NCBI GenBank assembly: GCA_014730055.1
Contig: WJIV01000241.1
Location: forward strand, 1-35,464
Origin: Candidatus Bathyarchaeota archaeon
GTDB taxonomy: Archaea > Thermoproteota > Bathyarchaeia > TCS64
Length of the DNA: 35,464 nucleotides
Direction: 5' to 3'
Shown in pieces: positions 24,108 through 31,883 of this stretch. Every line of letters starts with the position of its first letter. Positions within the stretch are counted from its first letter, which is position 1. The notes under the pieces were generated by a model. It saw nothing but the letters and a program-made list of their open reading frames with translations, ran no database searches and was not told the origin of the DNA. A program made the translations under genes and the position numbers.

Positions 24108-25127
24108 TCATAGCAATATCAAGATAATGCTAGTGTAGTATGCAAGTGGAAATATTATTCTACTTAAAAAATCAAACTTCCTAGCATAATTTTTTTGTCC
24201 TTTTTTCGTCAAAACATAACTTAATAATGTTTCAAGAATTGTCAACGAGAGTATTATATAACTAATAATCATAATCGTGTCAAGTATGGTAAAATATGAT
24301 AATTTAGGGAGAGACTCTGTACTCACGAAATCGAATGCTACAATAGTAAGGACACTTGTAAGAGATATTTCTACTCTGTCTGAGATGCTAACTGAATCGT
24401 AATCCATCCAGAAGACTGCCCAAGATATCGAAATAATAAGAACTAATGGCAGTACATATTTTGATATATAAAACCAGGGTATTCTGCTGATACCAAGGGT
24501 ATAAGTTGCATAAGGTAAAGTGTCAATATTTTCAATGACTAATTTTCCACTATCCGTTACTATCCATTCGTTTGTCTCCCAAGTGAATGTCTGGGGTTCA
24601 ACCTCTGAGTTGAACACAAGCTCATAATCAGTATAGCTGAAACTGCTGATCGTCAAGTTAACTAAATGTGTATCAAACGGAAAGTCCCCTAAGTAAAATG
24701 GATGTTTAATAACAGCTTTAAACTTCTCTTCATAAAATACCGATCCATCGGGATACACCTCCAAAAATGAGTTTAGTATCTCTCTCTTACCTTTTGATTT
24801 TACAAGATAGAGATCGGGCCACCAGGTATCTTCTTCGAATTTCTGGGAAACTATTTCGTTGCGGTAAGTCTTCCATGGAAACCCGAATTCTTCTTGATCA
24901 AAAGATAATCTGTGGTCTATCCATTGTGCAGTTATAAACCCATCAATTTCAAATGTTTGCTCTTTTTCATTTATGGATAGAATATCACTTATGTAGAGGT
25001 TGATATTTACAGATGTTGGGCCATCGAGATTGGGGGGTAAGAGTTGCTGAGAGTTATCACCATTAACATATGTAATGTTTTGTAGTAATATCGTAAGTAA
25101 GAAAATTATTAAGAATCTTCTACACAT
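24108..25127 (-). CDS. Prokaryotic pentameric ligand-gated ion channel (Cys-loop receptor superfamily)
   Basis: 339 residues. A signal peptide (about 1-23, FLIIFLLTILLQNITYVNG) is followed by a beta-sandwich ligand-binding domain: VNINLYISDILSINEKEQTFEIDGFITAQWIDHRLSF in pieces, the WWPDLYL strand, DGSVFYEEKF and YLGDFPFDTHLVNL, where FPFD (149-152) is the Pro-loop core without the two animal cysteines. Four helices follow: M1 (YVLPLVLIISISWAVFWM, P227), M2 (ISDRVEISLTSVLTIVAFDF), M3 (FTILDTIMIISYIILSLTIL) and M4 near the end. Layout and length match GLIC/ELIC-type channels. The ligand is unknown; M2 has no clear selectivity residue change visible by eye. It is divergent from a large orphan membrane protein and followed by an AKR homologue. 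Confidence 0.88.
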   Translation of the reverse strand: MCRRFLIIFLLTILLQNITYVNGDNSQQLLPPNLDGPTSVNINLYISDILSINEKEQTFEIDGFITAQWIDHRLSFDQEEFGFPWKTYRNEIVSQKFEEDTWWPDLYLVKSKGKREILNSFLEVYPDGSVFYEEKFKAVIKHPFYLGDFPFDTHLVNLTISSFSYTDYELVFNSEVEPQTFTWETNEWIVTDSGKLVIENIDTLPYATYTLGISRIPWFYISKYVLPLVLIISISWAVFWMDYDSVSISDRVEISLTSVLTIVAFDFVSTESLPKLSYFTILDTIMIISYIILSLTILETLLSYVLTKKGQKNYARKFDFLSRIIFPLAYYTSIILILL

Positions 25128-25241
25128 GATGATATTTTGTAGCTAAATAATAATAAAATATGTCTGTTCAAAACAGGTCAGGTTATCGATCATCTCAGGG
25201 TAAATTACATATTATCAGGTATCAAGATATTATTGGGCCTA

Positions 25242-27206
25242 ATGTTTAATGAGAGGAAATACCTAGCACCAAGTATCATTGTCTCAGTTCACATAGTGTT
25301 ATTTTTTCTAGGTATTGCTGTATGGGATTTTGACTTAGAGACTTACAATTACATATTTTTTCAAAGATTGGAAATAGCATCATTTTTCCTTATGGTAGTC
25401 TCAGTAATACTTGTTTCATATCGAAGCAGATCTATAATATCTGGTTCACTAATTGGGTTATCTACAATAACCACATGGTTCGCCGGGTTCCTGCTCGGGG
25501 GTCTTATAATTCTTCCAGACGATTACTTTCACAGAATTACTATAGAGACAATACCAGATTATCCTCCCTTCATTACAGCTGGTAGAGATATGCTTCGATT
25601 GTTTATTTGGAAAAATCCTGCAATTTTCCAACTTTTCTTGGCTTTTCTCCTACTCGGTTCATTCTTCGGATTATTTGGTTACATCTCCGAAAAATTATTT
25701 ACAATAAAACCAATTTCACAACTTTACGTACTAAGAGATTACTGGTCAAGTATCTATGGCCTACGTCGTAACAAAAGAATAGAGTCAAACTCTCTAGATA
25801 GACAATTCTCCATGACCAGATTAAGCTGGGGTTTCAATGTTAAAAATTGGTGGATGAGAATGACACAGGAAATAGTTAAACCTGATCCTGAGCTAATTTT
25901 TACTTCGCAGAGTGATTTAGGAGATATCTTCGATATATCAACGGGTAGGAGAATAATTTCCGATGTAGCTGATCCCAGTGAACTTGTTTCCAAGTATAAG
26001 CCACATGTCATGAGTGCACCAGCACTGGCGTCGAGTCTTGGAGGTGTCCGGAAAATGGCTTTTGAGGAATTGACATCTAGGTTTTTGGGGTGGTTCATTA
26101 ACTCGAGGCTTTTATGGATAGTTTATTCTATTATCTCAATCTTGTTTTTCAATAATGTAATAGCACACTATTATAATCCAAAGGATCCTAAAGTTCTTTT
26201 ACCATGGGAATTTATTACAACTCTGATTGGGATATCAAGCCAGTCAGAAGGATCCTTTAGCTTATTATTTAACTCGGGTATAATTTACAGTAGTTGTCTC
26301 ATTGTATCGGTACTTCTACTATCATTGGTATATATTTGGAAAAGATTTTCATCACAATTTTACCAGAAAAGGCCTGATGAGAGGTTGCTTGTCTTCTCAG
26401 TGTTTTTGATTCTTGCATTATTTTATGGTATGTTTAGTCAGATACTCACTCAGAATCTGTTCTCAGTCTTTTTTATAGATACATGGTATGTTTTTGGAGC
26501 TTGGAGTAAATGGTTAATGTTACTCACAACGATTCTAGGATTGACATACATATTCATTCACCGTGAGAGCGAAATTACAAACATCTATCTATATCAAAAA
26601 GAAAAATCCGAGTCTCACGACTCTTTGTTTCCTTACATAAACTATGAAGATAGACCCTTCTGGCTGGATGAAGAAGAGACTGATACATACTGGGTCCTTA
26701 GATACATGTACTACTGGAGATATGAACTTACATTACTTCCTCACTCGGATTGGGAAAGAGTTGAAGTCTGGATCGACGCAAAAACAGGTAAGGCAAAGTG
26801 GGTTGTCTCAGACTATCATTATAGGGAACTATGGTACAAGGTCGAAGATGATATATCGGGTAAACTTTACGTCTCATTCCTAATCAATTTCCATACACCG
26901 ATTCCCCTCGTCAATAAAATGGACCTTAATAGGATCAGAAACTTACTATCTATAAAAACCAGTGAACTGCTTAACATTTTACTGACTGGGGTTCAGATAC
27001 AACCAATAAAAACGAATGATAAATACACTTCGCTTCACTCAGATTACTGGGTCCAAAGATATGGACTTCCAAAAGTAGCTGCAGGTTTCTGCTCCAAGCT
27101 TCCTTGGACCTATTGGAGGTACCCTTACGGAATTGATAATCGAGAGAAATATGGGAGAACACCTGCAGCTATAAATTCAGATCAACCATTTTTTAACATT
27201 GAATAG
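25242..27206 (+). CDS. Large orphan membrane protein (8 TM plus soluble tail)
   Basis: 654 residues from ATG 25242; a TTG nine bases upstream is also in frame. I do not recognise the family. Eight hydrophobic segments are visible: near residues 10-26, 44-60, 64-90, 124-148, 290-310, 345-365, 380-400 and 415-435, with a 140-residue loop between the fourth and fifth (ending RLLWIVYSIIS) and a C-terminal soluble part of about 210 residues rich in Trp/Tyr (TYWVLRYMYYWRYELTLL, DYHYRELWYKVE). The start lies 114 bp from the receptor-channel start, so the two share a divergent promoter region; whether they work together is open. There is no signal peptide and no nucleotide-binding or protease motif that I can see. 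Confidence 0.6.
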   Translation: MFNERKYLAPSIIVSVHIVLFFLGIAVWDFDLETYNYIFFQRLEIASFFLMVVSVILVSYRSRSIISGSLIGLSTITTWFAGFLLGGLIILPDDYFHRITIETIPDYPPFITAGRDMLRLFIWKNPAIFQLFLAFLLLGSFFGLFGYISEKLFTIKPISQLYVLRDYWSSIYGLRRNKRIESNSLDRQFSMTRLSWGFNVKNWWMRMTQEIVKPDPELIFTSQSDLGDIFDISTGRRIISDVADPSELVSKYKPHVMSAPALASSLGGVRKMAFEELTSRFLGWFINSRLLWIVYSIISILFFNNVIAHYYNPKDPKVLLPWEFITTLIGISSQSEGSFSLLFNSGIIYSSCLIVSVLLLSLVYIWKRFSSQFYQKRPDERLLVFSVFLILALFYGMFSQILTQNLFSVFFIDTWYVFGAWSKWLMLLTTILGLTYIFIHRESEITNIYLYQKEKSESHDSLFPYINYEDRPFWLDEEETDTYWVLRYMYYWRYELTLLPHSDWERVEVWIDAKTGKAKWVVSDYHYRELWYKVEDDISGKLYVSFLINFHTPIPLVNKMDLNRIRNLLSIKTSELLNILLTGVQIQPIKTNDKYTSLHSDYWVQRYGLPKVAAGFCSKLPWTYWRYPYGIDNREKYGRTPAAINSDQPFFNIE

Positions 27207-27246
27207 TATCTGAAAAAGTTATACACAATAAAGGATATGATAATTT

Positions 27247-27987
27247 ATGGACTTCTGGAAACTCATGGATATACTACATTCTAGAGAGAAAATAATGAAC
27301 CCCTTAAGAGAGCAGAAATTCGCGCGATTCTCAGAGAACCTTAGACTATCTAGAAAGAGCAAGGTACTCGATATCGGATGTGGCAAGGGCGAATTCCTCT
27401 TCAAACTATATGAGATCTATAAAATAAGTGGAGTCGGCGTCGATCTATCTCCTTATTGTATTAAAGATTGCAAACGCGAGAAGGTAACCAGAGCCCCAAA
27501 TTCTGAGATCGAGTTCTTACTAATGGACGGAAAAGATTACAAAACAGATGAGAAATTCGATGTAGCATCATGTATGGGAGCTAGCTGGATCTGGGATGGG
27601 ATTAAAGGCACACTGGATGCTCTAAAAAGCATGACTAAACCTGAAGGCATAGTGATCCTGGGAGAACCCTACTGGAAGCAGAAGCCATCTGAGGAATACT
27701 TGGAAAGGGAGCAGTTTGAGATAGATTCTTTTCATACTCATAGGGAGAATATAATGATAGGGGAAGAACTTGGTCTCCGATGTCTATACACCATGGCAAG
27801 TGACTCTGAAGACTGGGATCACTACGAGACCTCCCACTGGTGGGCTGCGAGCGACTACTCCATTAATAATCCCAATGATCCTGATCTAACCGAGCTATGG
27901 GAATATGTGAAAAAAATCAAAGACACCTATCTTACTTACGGCCGTAAGACCTTGGGATGGTGCCTCTATGTTTATCGGAACCATTGA
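27247..27987 (+). CDS. Class I SAM-dependent methyltransferase
   Basis: 246 residues. The Rossmann motif I is VLDIGCGKGEF at 40-50, followed by GVGVDLSPYCIKDC (motif post I with the acidic ribose contact) and FDVASCMGASWIWDG around motif II/III. The C-terminal half (KPEGIVILGEPYWKQKPSEEYL) has the acceptor-site features of a small-molecule or SmtA-like methyltransferase, while the N-terminal helical cap of 35 residues is short. The acceptor cannot be named. It follows the orphan membrane protein by 40 bp on the same strand and may be co-transcribed. Confidence 0.88.
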   Translation: MDFWKLMDILHSREKIMNPLREQKFARFSENLRLSRKSKVLDIGCGKGEFLFKLYEIYKISGVGVDLSPYCIKDCKREKVTRAPNSEIEFLLMDGKDYKTDEKFDVASCMGASWIWDGIKGTLDALKSMTKPEGIVILGEPYWKQKPSEEYLEREQFEIDSFHTHRENIMIGEELGLRCLYTMASDSEDWDHYETSHWWAASDYSINNPNDPDLTELWEYVKKIKDTYLTYGRKTLGWCLYVYRNH

Positions 27988-28113
27988 AAATTTCACACCA
28001 AAATCAATAAAAAATCTAATTTAGTTTAATATAAAGAAAATTTTCGATACTATGAAATTAATAAATAGGTTTGAATTGCTCAGATATGTAACTTATGTAA
28101 ATCTTTCTCATCT

Positions 28114-28422
28114 ATGGGTATCGACCTTGAGTTAAGAGAAATCATTGATGATGTCATAAAAGACTCAGTGGACGAAAAATGTCTGAGAGCACAGTATGAG
28201 ACTTGGCTAGAGATCAAAGAGAGAAACTATTTGAACTCATTCCGAGACTTCGTGATTGGGGACCTTAATGGTTTTCTAAGGGTAGCTTATGCCACATATA
28301 ATGGTATGAAAGGCTCAGATCTAAACGATGATGAGAGTTCTCATCTAAATAATCTCTTAATCAGAAAAATATACGGACTCGAACCGATTATAGAGAAAGT
28401 TATTCATAACAAAAACATATAG
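28114..28422 (+). CDS. Small helical hypothetical protein
   Basis: 102 residues, acidic and predicted all-helical, beginning MGIDLELREIIDDVIKD. There is no membrane segment, signal peptide or metal-binding cluster that I can see. The frame is credible because it has normal amino acid composition, starts with ATG and is less AT-rich than its flanks. The phrases YETWLEIKERNYL and FLRVAYATYNGMKGSD suggest a helical bundle. I do not recognise the family. Confidence 0.5.
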   Translation: MGIDLELREIIDDVIKDSVDEKCLRAQYETWLEIKERNYLNSFRDFVIGDLNGFLRVAYATYNGMKGSDLNDDESSHLNNLLIRKIYGLEPIIEKVIHNKNI

Positions 28423-28633
28423 ATTTGTTGCTAGTAGATTTCTTAAAAAATTATTCATATATATTTTTAGAGTATACCCTGATATTCTGTAGGTAACATA
28501 CCACGATTAGAGAGGTAGGTGATTTTTTTCTTATTTCGTTCGTTTTAGAGATCATTTAGCATTATATTTTAGGGAATCGAAGAATATGCGGTTCAAGTGT
28601 TTCTAAATAAAAAGTAAGTAAAAACTAGTGGAA

Positions 28634-29017
28634 CTATTCTAGCTGTTTCATTATGATGAAAATTGGAAGGGCTATAACTAGGAAATCGATAACTGCAGCA
28701 GCGAAATGTCCAACAGCCAGTTGGACTAGGCCAATAATCCACACTGCCTCCCGTCATATGCCTTGAGGTAGGAAGAAAGTGATTATGGGCATCATTATAT
28801 CGGTTACAAGGGCGATAACAAGCCTCCCGGCGGCCCCGCCTATTATGAAAGCTATCGCTAGTCCTATTACCTCGTATTTCTTCAGAAAGGCAGTAAACTC
28901 CTCCATGAATCCCTTTGCCTCCTCCGGCTCTGGAAGTGGCTTTGGCTTGCTGTTTTTCTGTATCTGCTTTAAGACCTCAAGCATTTCCTGCTCGATTTGT
29001 TCACTCAATTGTGTCAC
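28634..29017 (-). pseudogene. mscL: mscL-type mechanosensitive channel gene interrupted by an in-frame TGA
   Basis: Translation from GTG 29017 gives a standard MscL first half: acidic N-terminus, FMEEFTAFLKKYEVIGLAIAFI (TM1), IMMPIITFFLPQGI, then TGA at 28754-28756 after 87 residues. Reading on in the same frame gives 39 more residues, REAVWIIGLVQLAVGHFAAAV then IDFLVIALPIFIIMKQLE, then TAG at 28634-28636. This is TM2 of MscL with the typical VIDFLVIA core. The TGA sits where related proteins seem to carry Trp before Arg (GxWRxAV), a one-base change from TGG. So the gene encodes only the first half unless the codon is read through. It overlaps the DUF1508 gene by four bases (GTGA) and was evidently an operon partner. 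That neighbour is also broken, which favours real decay over sequencing error. Confidence 0.85.
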
Positions 29018-29349
29018 CCCTCAAGTTCAACGATATCTGCTGCAGGTGCCCATCTTTGAACAGATTTTATCCCATTCTGGAGGTTTGCCTCCGATTCATA
29101 AGCTTCTCCAACACCAATTACTTGATTGTTGGGCGCCTTCAATCTAAATTGGTACTCTCCTGCTTTATCCTGATAAGTCTCAAACCTCTCCGAATTTTTA
29201 CAATTTTCGATGACCGACTCTTCCCCATTCATACATCCAGACTTGGATACATAACCCTCACTTGACAGTATTGTTTACCCATTGAATGCTTTTAATCTAA
29301 ACCTGAACTCTCCCTTGGAGTCCTTGTAAACTTCAAAAACGCCACTCAT
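29014..29349 (-). pseudogene. Tandem DUF1508 (YegP-like) gene with an in-frame TAA
   Basis: From ATG 29349 the frame gives MSGVFEVYKDSKGEFRFRLK followed by AFNG, then TAA at 29275-29277, then TILSSEGYVSKSGCMNGEES, VIENCKNSERFETYQDKAGE, YQFRLKAPNNQVIGVGEAY and on to ADIVELEG with stop TGA at 29014. Each half is one DUF1508 repeat (F-E-x-Y-x-D-x-x-G-x-(F/Y)-x-F-R-L-K-A-x-N), as in E. coli YegP, which has GNGETIL at the stop position; CAA (Gln) to TAA is one base change. An internal ATG at 29232 would still allow the second repeat alone to be made. The gene precedes mscL in the same operon. Confidence 0.8.
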
Positions 29350-29438
29350 TTTTATTCAAGGAAAAGTTAGGATTTGATGTATTTAAATAATGGAGGTAAT
29401 ATCGATAATTCTTTAAAAGAATTGATCCAAGTTATAAC

Positions 29439-29657
29439 ATGCCTAATACTAACATTATTTTTACACTTCTTATTTGGGCTTACGTATTATATGGATTCAT
29501 ATATTTTGGAAAAAAATATTTTCTGGTAGATGATAAGTGGCTATATGATAACACACAAGTTTTTGACTTGCTTCAGAATATCGACGATACACCTAAAGCT
29601 GATGTGAATTATCGAGAAATTTTCTTGAACGTTTCTATAATACAGTTAGAAGCATGA
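29439..29657 (+). CDS. Small single-pass membrane protein
   Basis: 72 residues with one hydrophobic helix (IIFTLLIWAYVLYGFIYFG, about residues 6-24) and a charged C-terminal tail (KYFLVDDKWLYDNTQVFDLL). Predicted topology has the short N-terminus outside or in the membrane. No family is recognised. It sits 84 bp upstream of the TULIP-like gene on the same strand and could be its membrane anchor or partner, which would explain why that protein has no anchor of its own; this is inferred from position only. Confidence 0.45.
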   Translation: MPNTNIIFTLLIWAYVLYGFIYFGKKYFLVDDKWLYDNTQVFDLLQNIDDTPKADVNYREIFLNVSIIQLEA

Positions 29658-29740
29658 TAGATAAAAAACTAATCCTTAAGTTTATTTTAATATAGTTACT
29701 AAGCTTCAAAAAATATGTTTCATATTTAATAGCTGATGTG

Positions 29741-31156
29741 ATGGTGGAAAAATCCTATGATTTGATAATTGAGGTATCGGATGGATTTTTAAATAAAACC
29801 CTAAAAACCTTTTATAATGAGGACGTTCTTCCGAAGACCTTCACAGGAATATATAAGTTAGACGTGCCAGAGGTTTTGGACGATTATAAAGAAGTCGAAT
29901 ATAATATACAGCTTACTGAGCCGTTAATAATAGATGCCGTAACTGAAAATAAAATCCTCTTAAACTTCAAATCAGATATAGAATTATCAAATAGTTTAAT
30001 CAATATAGATATTGGTGTAGTGGGGTATTTAATTTCAAATCCGGTCTACAACCGTGAAAAACATGTGCTTGAACTCAATGTAGACGCGTTCCGGTTTGAA
30101 GATATCAATTTATTTAACGCTATATCTCTTCCATCAATTCTTCTGGAGCTTGTAGATGGTATAATTATTGATCTTTTTCAGAATATTGACACATTGAATG
30201 AGATTCCTCTTTCTCCTATAGTTGGTAATTTTTCTCTTCCAGAGGTACCTGAAGACAGAGAATATAGGATACCATTGGGCCTCGGTAAGATCGATATACT
30301 AGGAGAAGACATGCTAGCTATAGGTTTCAATATATTTTTCGAGGGCGCTGGAGAGCAAACAGAACTATCTGATTTCTCAAAAGGCCATAACTTGGCATTA
30401 ACTCTCTCTCAATCAGCTGCAAAAAAGATAATCAATCACTGGTGGAAATATACTACGCATACCAAATCTCATTTTCTTAAAGGTAGGATGATAATAAAAG
30501 ATATCGACGAAGTCATCAAATACTTATCAAAATTTAGTGTTGAGATGTACCCAAAACTGGCGACCTTAGGTTTTTTAGAGCTGTATTTAGATTTCATAAA
30601 TATCTGGATGGACTATGAAGCCATTATAAAATTCAATAAACCTTCAGTTCTCCTAAAGGAAGAGACATTAAAAGTAGATGGAGAAGCTTTACTCGAATTA
30701 ACAGGCACACTAAGAATTGAACTCGATATTGGTCTAGAGTTTGATACAAGTGGTCCTATACCTGATACAGTTACTCCGTGGAAAGATGATAGATTAATAA
30801 GAAAAGGAAAGCGAGTCATAGATTTATTCACCTTCGATAAACGTAGAGTCTACATTGATCTATTTGATGCCAGAGCAACATTGGTTCTAGATATCGGTAA
30901 GAGGCTATTAGCTCAGATTCATGGATTTAATCTGGATCTGGATATCGACTGGAACTTACCGAGAAGTCTAAATAGAGCTCTGGGAAGGCACATAGAGAAG
31001 GAGATAATTTCCCAATTTCCATTAGTTCCTGTATCTCCGTCTATAATCAGCCAGAATATCGAAGGCTCCAGTGTCTATGTAGATTTGGATATTAAGGATA
31101 TAATCCATAGAGAAGGCGAGATTGTTATTCACTCAAACATTGTTTACAAAATTTAG
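29741..31156 (+). CDS. Putative TULIP/BPI-like lipid-binding protein, two-domain
   Basis: 471 residues from ATG 29741 (GTG 29738 is also in frame). No membrane segment or signal peptide. The composition is typical of elongated beta-barrel lipid-binding modules: alternating hydrophobic strands (YNIQLTEPLIIDAV, KILLNFKSDIEL, INIDIGVVGYLI) and an amphipathic helix with ILLELVDGIIIDLF in the first half, then a second half opening with GHNLALTLSQSAAKKIINHW and continuing with strands TLRIELDIGLEF, ARATLVLDIG and HGFNLDLDIDW and a helix RALGRHIEKEI. Two such halves in tandem resemble the BPI/SMP (TULIP) arrangement. Sequence similarity in this superfamily is very low, so this is a structural guess. 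An alternative is an unrelated archaeal beta-helical protein. Confidence 0.35.
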   Translation: MVEKSYDLIIEVSDGFLNKTLKTFYNEDVLPKTFTGIYKLDVPEVLDDYKEVEYNIQLTEPLIIDAVTENKILLNFKSDIELSNSLINIDIGVVGYLISNPVYNREKHVLELNVDAFRFEDINLFNAISLPSILLELVDGIIIDLFQNIDTLNEIPLSPIVGNFSLPEVPEDREYRIPLGLGKIDILGEDMLAIGFNIFFEGAGEQTELSDFSKGHNLALTLSQSAAKKIINHWWKYTTHTKSHFLKGRMIIKDIDEVIKYLSKFSVEMYPKLATLGFLELYLDFINIWMDYEAIIKFNKPSVLLKEETLKVDGEALLELTGTLRIELDIGLEFDTSGPIPDTVTPWKDDRLIRKGKRVIDLFTFDKRRVYIDLFDARATLVLDIGKRLLAQIHGFNLDLDIDWNLPRSLNRALGRHIEKEIISQFPLVPVSPSIISQNIEGSSVYVDLDIKDIIHREGEIVIHSNIVYKI

Positions 31157-31272
31157 TCTTTTATCAATTTAATTTGAATTGTATACTCTTAAAAAAAGAA
31201 TTTTTTAAGGTAGTGGTAAATAAAACTTAAATTTTTAACCATATTTGTCAGAATAACTAAAGGGGTTTCCTA

Positions 31273-31776
31273 GTGCGTGAATCTTTGAAAGGTTTTAAAT
31301 TTAAAAACTTTAGAGAAATACCCGAGTTTGAAGATAAAATATCTGTATTCCTAGATGGTCTAGATGAGGAATTAGTTCACTGGCGTGGTTATGAGTTGAG
31401 GGCCGGAAGACGCGCTTTAAGATACCATACTGAGGGGTATGCGTGTCTGGATGGTGATAAGATCGTAGCTATTTCATTCTATATCTTTCCAAGGAAATTT
31501 ACTTTAAAGTGGTTACATGATCTTATTTTCCGACCGCGGGGCCCTGAGGCAGCCGATGTGGTAAAGAAGGATTATCAGAAACGTGGGATTGCTAGACATT
31601 TGACCCGGTTAAAGCTTCAAATTCTTCAGGATATAGGACTAAAGAACTACTGGTTTAGGACAGATGCTGATAATATTGCTGTTCTCAATTGGGCTGAGAA
31701 AAATAATAGAAGGATCTGGAAGAAAACTAATAAGCAAGTCTATTTCTCCGTCAATTTGGATATAGATAAACACTGA
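31273..31776 (+). CDS. GNAT-family N-acetyltransferase
   Basis: 167 residues starting at a GTG preceded by AGGGG eight bases upstream. The acetyl-CoA-binding part is VVKKDYQKRGIARHLTRLKLQI with the (Q/R)-x-x-G-x-(G/A) pyrophosphate loop QKRGIA, and TDADNIAVLNWAEKNN as the C-terminal motif B region. The N-terminal half (KISVFLDGLDEELVHWRGYEL) is the substrate side and has no recognised specificity. The substrate is unknown. It lies between the TULIP-like gene and the ArgH-like gene, in a separate unit from each. Confidence 0.82.
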   Translation: MRESLKGFKFKNFREIPEFEDKISVFLDGLDEELVHWRGYELRAGRRALRYHTEGYACLDGDKIVAISFYIFPRKFTLKWLHDLIFRPRGPEAADVVKKDYQKRGIARHLTRLKLQILQDIGLKNYWFRTDADNIAVLNWAEKNNRRIWKKTNKQVYFSVNLDIDKH

Positions 31777-31883
31777 TGTTTGATTTCAACAGAAAACTAT
31801 TTTTCTTAATCATTTTTTACAGTTTAAATATATGTGGTATTCGCATTGATTTCTAATATGAGTGTTTCCTATTCAACTCTGAT

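Noticed and set aside
28754..28756. UGA in mscL as selenocysteine or as genome-wide UGA-Trp recoding
   Set aside because: The expected residue is Trp, not Cys or Sec; other genes in the window use TGG for Trp and TGA as a true stop; and the neighbour carries a TAA stop too. Mutation or error is simpler.
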